From assembly GCF_006265175.1 (NCBI RefSeq), contig NZ_VDCQ01000058.1, positions 1-64,000 of the forward strand: 64,000 nt of DNA, written 5' to 3'. Shown one piece after another: positions 24,972 through 33,600 of the stretch. A model generated the notes under the pieces. It was not told where the DNA came from, ran no database searches, and worked only from the letters and a program-made list of their open reading frames with translations. The translations under genes and the position numbers were made by a program. Positions within the stretch are counted from its first letter, which is position 1; each line of letters begins with the position of its first letter. This DNA is from Paenibacillus hemerocallicola (GTDB lineage: Bacteria; Bacillota; Bacilli; Paenibacillales; NBRC-103111).

Positions 24972-26294
24972 ATGCAGCAACCACGAAAAATTTCTGCTTT
25001 GGCGATTTTATCGCTCATCTTTTTTGTAAGCGCTTGCGGAGGTGGCGAGACCAAACCCGCGGATCAGACCCCGCCTGCTACGCCGAAGCCTGCGGCGAAC
25101 AACCAACCGGCGACCGTCAAAATTGCCGTCCACGCCGGACTTTTGAACGACAACGATTTAAAACGGTATTTCATCGATCCCGTGAAGCAGAAATTTCCGC
25201 ATATTACGATCGAAAGAATAAACGTTGCCGATAAAGGCTCAAGCCTGAACGAACTGGTCGCCTCCAATGCGACGCCGGATATGGTGATCAACTATCCGTA
25301 CAATTTGACCGATTTGACGAAGCTCGGCATCGATTTCAATATGGACGCGCTCATTAAAACCCATGGCATCGATCTGAACCGGATCAGTCCGGAATATTTG
25401 GAGTCGATCAAGGTTGTAAACGGATTCAATTATTACACCGGCTTGCCGATGAACAACAATACGTTCGCCCTCTATTACAACAAGGATATATTCGATAAAT
25501 TCGGCGTACCTTATCCGAAGGACGGCATGACTTGGGATGAAGTGCGGGAAGTTGCCGTAAAACTGACCCGTAATGACGGCGGCGTTCAATACTACGGGAT
25601 TTTCCCGGATAACGTGTATCGCGGTGCATACCAGGCGAGCCTGCCGTTCGTCGATCTGAAAAACAACAAATCGGTATTCCAAACCGACGAGTGGAAAAAT
25701 TTGTTCCAGCTCTGGTACAATCTCTACACGTTCCCCGGCGCCCCGATCATGCCGAAAGAGATGAATACGGTCAACGGCTTCAAAACCGGCCAAATCGCCA
25801 TGTTCTCCGGTTATTCAGGTCAACTGCCGGATCTGCTGGCGATGAAGGATTTGAAATGGGACGTCGTCACCTATCCGTCCAACAAAGTGGCTCCGGGCGT
25901 AGGTCAACGTGTCGACTCGCCCATGATGTCGATTACGAGCACGAGCAAGGTGAAGGATGCGGCGATGCAAATCATTTCCGTCATTTTGTCGGATGAAGTA
26001 CAGACCGAAATGACCAAAAATTTGCAGTCGTCCGTGCTGAAGGATCCGAAAATCAATGCCCAGTTCGGTAAAGCGACTCCGGAGCTGGCATCCAAAAATG
26101 TGGTTGCCTTTACCAAGCCGAAGGTAGCCGTGCTGAAGCCCTTCGGATTCGTGCCGGTCGGCAGCGCTGCCGGAATCCCGATTGCCGCATTTACGGATTT
26201 GCTGTATGCGGGGAAAGACGTGAATACCGTCTTGCGCGAGGCCGACGAGAAGATGACCAAAGTCATTGCGGAAGAATTGCAAAAATTGAAGTAA
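24972..26294 (+). CDS. Orphan extracellular solute-binding lipoprotein (family 1)
   Basis: About 440 residues. Signal peptide with lipobox VSAC near residue 22, a Pro/Ala linker, then an SBP family 1 fold (IKHP-type start VKIAVHAGLLNDNDLKRYF; FALYYNKDIFDKFGVPYPKDGMTWDE). It would capture sugars or oligosaccharides for an ABC importer. No permease or ATPase gene is nearby, so it must share a transporter coded elsewhere. It is a paralogue of the lipoprotein at 48783 (both have the YYNKDIFD...VPYPKDGM block). ATG 24972 follows GGGG by 10 bases. Confidence 0.85.
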   Translation: MQQPRKISALAILSLIFFVSACGGGETKPADQTPPATPKPAANNQPATVKIAVHAGLLNDNDLKRYFIDPVKQKFPHITIERINVADKGSSLNELVASNATPDMVINYPYNLTDLTKLGIDFNMDALIKTHGIDLNRISPEYLESIKVVNGFNYYTGLPMNNNTFALYYNKDIFDKFGVPYPKDGMTWDEVREVAVKLTRNDGGVQYYGIFPDNVYRGAYQASLPFVDLKNNKSVFQTDEWKNLFQLWYNLYTFPGAPIMPKEMNTVNGFKTGQIAMFSGYSGQLPDLLAMKDLKWDVVTYPSNKVAPGVGQRVDSPMMSITSTSKVKDAAMQIISVILSDEVQTEMTKNLQSSVLKDPKINAQFGKATPELASKNVVAFTKPKVAVLKPFGFVPVGSAAGIPIAAFTDLLYAGKDVNTVLREADEKMTKVIAEELQKLK

Positions 26295-26304
26295 GGTTCG
26301 GATG

Positions 26305-26335
26305 AAAAGCCTGCAGGCGACTGTAGGCTTTTTTT
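26305..26335 (+). terminator. Rho-independent terminator
   Basis: AAAAGCCTGCAG (26305-26316) pairs with CTGTAGGCTTTT, allowing one G-T pair, followed by a T-run to 26335. Confidence 0.75.
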
Positions 26336-26344
26336 GTGCATTCG

Positions 26345-26480
26345 GCGACGCATCGTATTAACTGGTGAAAGTCCCGAGCGAACCGCAAAGCCGGGGAAGC
26401 GCATGGCTGACTGAAAATGCTCTGGCCGCAGCTTCGCCAGTTAAGAGGGCTGAGTTTCCGCATACAATTGGAGGTCATCT
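26345..26480 (+). other. Possible fragment of a group II intron 5-prime domain
   Basis: The stretch GGTGAAAGTCCCGAG...GCAAAGCC...TGGCTGACTGAAA resembles the domain I region of bacterial group II introns. No reverse-transcriptase ORF or domain V follows, so if genuine it is a truncated relic. Based on remembered similarity only. Confidence 0.25.
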
Positions 26481-26521
26481 GATGAGCGGGATCGACATGC
26501 TTCTGCAATAGAGGAACTGAT

Positions 26522-26706
26522 TTCCGTTAATGTTCCGAATTTCGTCGCACTCCCGAGGATACCGGCACAGGCTTCCGCTATTCCGAACTTTCGGAGTGAA
26601 AATGATTGTGAATAGCGGAATAGCGGAGCGGTGTTCCGTTATGTTGCTATCGACACTGGCAATAGGGGCAATAAGATACGCGAGTTCCGCTATTTTATGG
26701 ACTCGC
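26522..26706. repeat. Cluster of TTCCGCTATT / AATAGCGGAA intergenic repeats
   Basis: TTCCGTTA or TTCCGCTATT words occur at about 26522, 26573, 26635 and 26695 and in inverted form at 26611. TCCGCTATTCCG (26574-26585) pairs perfectly with CGGAATAGCGGA (26616-26627). It looks like a non-coding interspersed repeat that folds into hairpins. No gene is seen between 26336 and 26929. Confidence 0.5.
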
Positions 26707-26929
26707 GGTCTCGCGAGCGTCGGCAAAAGACTGCTAGCCTTCATCGATCATTTGATTCATGCACTTCTGTGCGTGATTAAGCTCGGTTCGTTGTCATGCA
26801 CCTGACAGAAGTGGTGACAAGGCGGCCGGAGATATGGGCCGTTGGCAGCTATGACGCCGTTTGCGCTTTCCCGATAATGAAGTAGGTAAAAACTGAAGCG
26901 ACTGCAACCATAACGAGGAGGAACAGCAA

Positions 26930-27655
26930 ATGAAGATCGGTACACGCCCGAAGCCGAAAGGGACTTTAAGCGCCTTGCTGGCGGGGGCTCTGTTTGTCAG
27001 CCTTTCGATGAACGTATCCGGGGCGGATGCGTTGACGGAGGTGAAAGTATTTCTGAACACGGGCATCAAGGTGATGCTGAATGGCAAATCATTCGAGCCT
27101 GCGGACCCTGATGACGGAACCCGTCTCGTTCCGATCACGTACAGAGGGAGCACGTATTTGCCGCTGAGAGCCGTGGCCGAGGCGACAGGGATGCAGGTGG
27201 CGTGGGACGACAAGACGAACACCGCCTATTTGGGCGAGGTCGTCGGACAAGTGGCGCAGGGCGAGACGAGCTACATCAAGCTCACGCCCGATTTCGTCTA
27301 CAACGGGAACACCATTTACCGGCTGTCCAGCCGGACGCCGGAGGAGCTGAAGCCGTCGGATCAAGTATCGTTCGGCCACGGTTATGTGACGGGCGGTTAT
27401 CGCTCCGTCACGATGGAGGTGAAGAACGATTTCAAGAACGGCAAGTTCAAGGCGAGCATCTGGGTGCAGGATTCGAATCAGGCCGATAATCTGATCATCA
27501 AGCTGTTCGACGAAAATCAGGTGACGGTCAAGGAAATGAAAGTCAAATCGGGCACATTGAACGAGCTCGAGGCGGATATCAAGGACGTCAAAACGTTATG
27601 GGTCACCGTACAAGGCGACAAGAGCATTGTCGGAGAGCCGATGCTGGGCAATTGA
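26930..27655 (+). CDS. Secreted copper-amine-oxidase-N (stalk) domain protein
   Basis: 241 residues. Signal peptide (TLSALLAGALFVSLSMNVSGADA) followed by a Cu_amine_oxidN1 stalk domain at about 40-105: IKVMLNGKSFEP, LVPITYRGSTYLPLRAVAEATGMQVAWDDKTNTAYLG (quoted in parts). Despite the name this domain is a wall or surface module in Paenibacillaceae, not an oxidase. The C-terminal half is beta-rich and unassigned. GGAGGA lies 8 bases before ATG. The gene is 32 bases upstream of the giant SLH protein, so the two are probably co-expressed. Confidence 0.8.
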   Translation: MKIGTRPKPKGTLSALLAGALFVSLSMNVSGADALTEVKVFLNTGIKVMLNGKSFEPADPDDGTRLVPITYRGSTYLPLRAVAEATGMQVAWDDKTNTAYLGEVVGQVAQGETSYIKLTPDFVYNGNTIYRLSSRTPEELKPSDQVSFGHGYVTGGYRSVTMEVKNDFKNGKFKASIWVQDSNQADNLIIKLFDENQVTVKEMKVKSGTLNELEADIKDVKTLWVTVQGDKSIVGEPMLGN

Positions 27656-27687
27656 CCATTCAGCGAATTGAAAAAAGGAGCAATGCA

Positions 27688-30600
27688 ATGGGGAACCGCA
27701 TTCGAATATTGCGCAAAACGCTCGGCCTGACGCTCGCGTTGGCAATTCCGTTGTCAGGCTTGCTATCGCAGACGGGCATCGTCTCGGCTGCGTCGAGGGC
27801 CGAGGGGACGGCTTCGGAGACAATGCTGCGCAGCCTGCTAAGCGAGCTGACGCCGGAGGCGCTTACGTCGATTCCCGCCGCGTCGGAGACGAACGCCGAT
27901 CCGCTCGTCAAGCGGCAGCTTGGCGTTTTGGCCACCGACGCTCAGGGCGTCGTCAAATCCGTATATGCCGCTGAGAAGCCGGCTGCGCCGATCCTGGACC
28001 CGCTGCCCGCCTATTCGAACGCTATGAGCATAACCATAACGGGAACCACGGCTGCGGGGACTACCGTTCTGATCGATTACAGCCTGAACAACGGCGGCGA
28101 GAACGAAGCGGGTAGCGCTTCCGCCGACGCTTCCGGGAAATTCCGGTTCGACCTGCCGTTGACTGCCGAGGGCGTATACCGGATAACTGCGGTCGCCCGA
28201 CTAAACGACGTGTCCAGTGACCGCTCCGCACCGTCGGTCGTAACGGCGGACCGAACTCCTCCGGGAAGCGTGGAGAACGCGAGCTGGAGGCTGCTGTATC
28301 CGTCCAATACAACGGTTTTGCTGCAATGGACGCCGCCGCTCGTATCGGACGGCCAGGGAGGGACAATGCCCGATCCTTCGGTAACACGCTATAACATCTA
28401 CGATAAGGAGAACAGACCGCTTCAAGAAACAGCCGAGAAAGAAGCCATATTCGGCAATCTGGAGCCGGCCAGCTTGTATCAATACCGGGTCCGGGCCGTC
28501 GATGCAGCCGGCAACGAATCCGATTACGAGGCGATATTCGCAGGCACTTCTCCGTCGGGCGAGGTCAAGCTGGCCGACCTCTCTTCCGAGATTCCGCCGG
28601 CGCTGAGCGGGGACGGAAGTACCGCTCTATATGCCGATGAAGTGTACCGGTTATATAGCGTAGATACGATGTCCGGAGAAAAAAGGCGGTTAAGTCTGAC
28701 GATGGATGGAGAAGCTCCGAACGGCGAAATCCGCGATTTGACCGTCAATCGGACCGGCTCGGTCTTCGCTTTCTCGTCGGATGCGACCAATTTGCGGGCT
28801 GCGAAGCCTCCGGGCGGTTCCGAGCTTTCCGTATACATCTATGATGCGGATACGGAGCTGCTCGAGCTCGTATCGTTGCCGGCGAACAGAGCGGGCAAAC
28901 CGTCCTTGAACGGCGACGGCCGACTTCTGGCATTTGCCGAGAGCAATCAAATTTACTTATACGATAGGGTTGGCAAGGTCAAGAGCTTGGTGAGCAAAAC
29001 GGAGGACGGTTCAACCGGGAACGGAATCAGCGCTTCGCCGGGTATAAGCGGGGACGGTACTCGGATCGCCTACGAAACGACCTCGACGAATCTGAAAGGG
29101 GCGCCGGCAGCCGGAGGCGGTAGCGCAAATGCAATAGCCGTATACGATATCGCATCCGATCGGCATGTATGGCTGAGCGGCAATAACGGGTCGGGCCGCA
29201 ATCCGAGCATAAGCGGGGACGGCAAATATGTCGTGTACCGGGGGAGTGGCGGAGGTTTTGCCAAAGTGCGCGCTCTCGATATGAGAGACGATAACAGCGC
29301 CAACTGGAGCGACGATTTGTTCCCGGACAACCGGCCAACGAACGGGAAGAAGGACAAAGCTTATGAGGGAACGTCGGTAAGCGGGGACGGAAAATATGCG
29401 GTAGCTTCCTTGCACGACTATAACCCTTCAGGAAACATTAATACGATCCGTTATTCCGAGCGGTTCAACCGGGATACGGGCGAAGTCGACTTTGTCGGGA
29501 ACCCCGGCTTCAATTCCCGATTCGCCCACATCGACGATGCCGGTAATCGCATTCTATACGGCAGAGACGGCGGCCTGTATACGTTCTGTTACGGAGAGTG
29601 CCGGCAAAACCAGCCGTCCGACGCCATTGAATCGGTGACATGGTCGGCAGCGAGCGGCGATGAGACGTTCGGCAGCCTGAATCCCGGCAGTATCGTGACG
29701 ATTCAGGCGATCGGCAAGCCTGGCAACGCCGTTGTCTCGGAGATCGCTTATCGCGAGATGATCGAAGGAGACCCGGGCCGCGGAAGAACGACAACGACAA
29801 CGATGGCGATGACGGACACGCCGGCCGCTCCCGGCTTGTATCGCGCCACGTTCGCCGTAGCCGAAGGCATTACGCAAATCGATTCGATCGAGGCCAGACT
29901 GGCAGACGGGACCGGCTCCAAGCATGCGGCCCGCTTGCCGGTCAACATAGCCGGCAAGCTGTCGATAGACGTAACCGCTCCATATCCCGATGTGCTCGGG
30001 GCGCTGCAGTTCGCTTTGCAAAGCGCGGGCGCCAGCGCGACGATAAAGCCGCTTGCCGCGGGGAAAACGCACTACGACTTATTTTGGCCGTCAGCCCCCG
30101 ATCTCGTCATTGAGATCCGCGATGCGGGCAGCTCGGCCGTATACGCACGGCAAAGCGGTTTGGCCGTGGGCAAAGGCGCAACGACCTCGACCCGATTGAA
30201 CCCGGTCATCCCGGCCTCTTTGTCCGTCCAAGTCCTATATGGCGATACGCCGGTAACCGCGCAAGTGACGTACAAGGACAAAAACGGCATTGCGATCGGC
30301 AGCGCGGCTACGGATGGGCAAGGCAGAGCCGTGCTGGACGGACGGCAGGCCGGCGAGTCGATTACGGTATCGGTCGCGCCTTCGCCGGAATATTCGGCTC
30401 CGTCCGACCAGACGGTTACGCTCGGAATCGGGAGCAAATCGCTGCAAGTTCCGTTGGAAAAATGGAGCGATACGGTGAACAGCCATAAAATCGAGTTCTC
30501 CCGCGAGGTCGGCACGGGATCGGCGAAAGCCCCGGTGATCGGCAGCAATGCCGTCGTCACGGCCAACGCGAAAAGCGGCATTGCGCTCCGCGTGAAGCTC

Positions 30601-33600
30601 GCCAAGGAGGTGTGGAACGGCGGAGAAACGCCGGCGGCTCAAGAGGAATGGCTGGAGCTGACCGAATCGGCGGAATATGCGGGAGTCTATACCGGGAGTT
30701 TGACGATTGCCGAAGGAACGGCAAGGTTGAACGAGCTGACGTTCGAGGCGGACGGCATTTTGTTCGCGCAAGCCCATCCGATCCGGAAAAACGTGGCGAG
30801 CCGGCTTCATGTCAAGCTCGATGTACCTGCCGACCCGGAATGGTCCGCGCAGCTGAAAACCGGAACACTGGACGTATTTGCTTCCGGCAGCCCGAATGCG
30901 TTTTATTCGGATAGGAAAACGCTCGGAGGAGAAGCGCCGGTTTATACATTCGACGTGCCGTACGCTTTCTCGGAGTATTCGCTCGTGCTGCGCCCGCAAT
31001 CGTTGAAGGCGGTGCAATATACGGCGGCTTCGCGCGGATACGGGCAGATTGCCGAGACGACAATAACTCCCGTATTCAATTTCAGTTTTCGCTGGAACAT
31101 GAAGAGGGACGGTATGCCGAGCATGTGGTACAAAGCGACGCTGCGAAACATGTCCGACGGCGCCGTCGCGTGGGAGGGCAGCGGATACGATTCGGTTCCC
31201 GCGACCGTTCAGCTGCCTCGAGGCAGCTCGTCCATCGAGCGACTGCAATTGACGATCGTTCCGTCAGACCCGTCCTACGAGGCGAAGACGGTCGAGGTGC
31301 TGGCCGATTCGAGTACCGTCATTATGGATATTCCGATCGACAAAAAGCCCGAAGCGCTGCTGCTCGGCCGAGTGTTCGGCACGGACGGCGCGCCGTCCGC
31401 CGGCAGCGCAGTGACCGCCACGATCGAAAGGGGAGGCACCTCCAAGACGTTCAGGGCGACAACCGACAGAAACGGCTCATACAGCTTGCTCGTCCCCGTA
31501 GGCGAAGTAGAGCTTCGGGCGACGAACCAGTACGGTGCGGGACGATTGACTCCGAGCCGCAAATGGAATGTTACGGGCGATCAGACAATCGATTTGACTT
31601 TGTTCGATTACGCGAAGGTGACGTTTCGACTGTACACGAAGCTGCTCGGAGGGGATTGGGCCGGGCCGATCGAGCTGGACTGGCGGACCTCCGTTCATTT
31701 TCATGTGAGAAAATCGTTCTCCGTCATGAGTCAACAAGGCGATGAATACCGCGCGATGGCGGTAGCCGGCGATACGGTCAGCATATGTGTCGACGGAGTA
31801 GAGGCGGGATTGCCGGCCAAATGCCAAGAAGCGGTCATCGGCGACAACAACGAAGCCACGATAGAGATCAGGCTGGAAAACACGGGCGGGCAAGCGACGT
31901 TCAGGGCCGTCCGCCCGGACGGAACTCCGTTGACGTACGTTTCGCTGCTGCTTCATCAGTTGGACGACAATTCCACGAACCAAACGTATTTATCCATTGA
32001 TAAAGAAAGACAGCAGTTCGTCGTGCCGATCGGCAGCGGCGGAAACCATCGTCTGTCGGTGAGATCGACGAACGGGGATATGGTCGCCACGGTCGATTTC
32101 GCGGCCATGCCCGGAGGTCTCGTCCAGCTCGGGGATATTGTCCTTCAGCCGCCGGGACGATTCTACGGACCGGGCAACGGCCTCGAAAGCGCGTCGGACT
32201 GGGCGACCCCGAATGGTCGCATAACGCTGCGCGGAATTTACAAAAATGGCGGCGGGTACGATCAGAACGAAGCCCGCGATGGCGTCATGTCGATCGATCT
32301 GCCCCAAGAGGCGGAATACGTCCCGGGGACGCTCGTACTGAACGGTGCCGCCGTACAACCGACAATAACGGGCCGATCCCTTGAAATTCCGGTAGGCGCC
32401 GTAAAGCGCAACGAGTCGGGCAATGTACAGCTCCAGCTGCGAGTCCGGGAGCAGCCTGGCCGATCGCAGATAGCGGTGGTCGGGAAAATCCGGTATACGG
32501 ATATTTCTCCGCGAGAGGAATTATTCGGCACGGCCGTCATCGGCATCGTACCGGTCACGATACGGGCTCCCGAGACGGTAGCCGATCCGCAATTCAAGGT
32601 GAGCGGCTATGCGCCGGCCGGATCGCAAGTAACCGTATACGACAATGGAATTGCGCTTGGCAAAACGGCCGTATCTCCGGCGGGAACATGGGTGCTCCCC
32701 ATCGAGCTCTCCGATAAAAATTCGCGGAAGCACCGGCTGACGACGGAAGCGGAGGTAAACGGCGTGCGCACATACGGCGAACGGGCTTTCGTAGAGTACG
32801 ATCCGAACGATCCCGGGCTCTCCTCCGTAGTGATGCGCCAATACGACGGCCGCGTCTTCGAGTTCGATCCGAATAACGGTGTGGCGGTATTCCCTTATGT
32901 CGTCGCGCCGGGGTATCCGTTCGTGTTCGAGATGAAATTCCGCGATGTATCCCGCGTCTACGATGTCGTCGTCCAAGTAGGAGACAGCGTAGCCCAGGCA
33001 CAGCTCGTAAACGGAAAGTACCAGGCGAGCGTGCCGGTTACTTCCAACTTGGGACCGGTCAGCGTGGAGTACAGGACGAAAAGAGATCCGGGCGAGTCGC
33101 CGGGACCGGTGCCGAATGAAGAGGAGTTCCGCCGCAGCTTGCCGACCTATCTGGCCGACTATGGCGTGGACTGGATCGCGGGTCCCGGGGAAAGGACGCC
33201 TGACGGAACGACGATGCCCGAAGGCTCGGCTTCCGTGCGACTTCAGCATGGCAGCAGCTTGTGGGGACAGATGAGCATCCGCAGCGAACCGGCAGGCGCA
33301 TACATTCCGGATGATAGGGACCGGCAGTTGGCCGAGAGATCGGGCGTTCCCGTCTACGGCTTTGCGGTCAGTACGACGAAAAATGACTCGCAAATTACGG
33401 TGAAAATTTCCGGGTATGTACCGGACGGATCAGCCTCGCAGAAAATCGCCGGCGGCGCCGGCAAAAACGTCGTCGCGCTGGCGGCCAAGGAAGAGCTGGT
33501 CAAGAAGACGATCGAATTCACGATCGGCAAGATCGGCCAGGCGCTCGGCTTCCGCGACGTAATCGCCGGAGCGATGGACGCCGCCGATCCCGACAACTTC

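Noticed and set aside
25021-25040. TGTAAGCGCTTGCG resembling a catabolite-responsive element
   Set aside because: It encodes the lipobox residues (FVSACGG) of the lipoprotein, where this word arises by coding constraint, and it is inside the gene.
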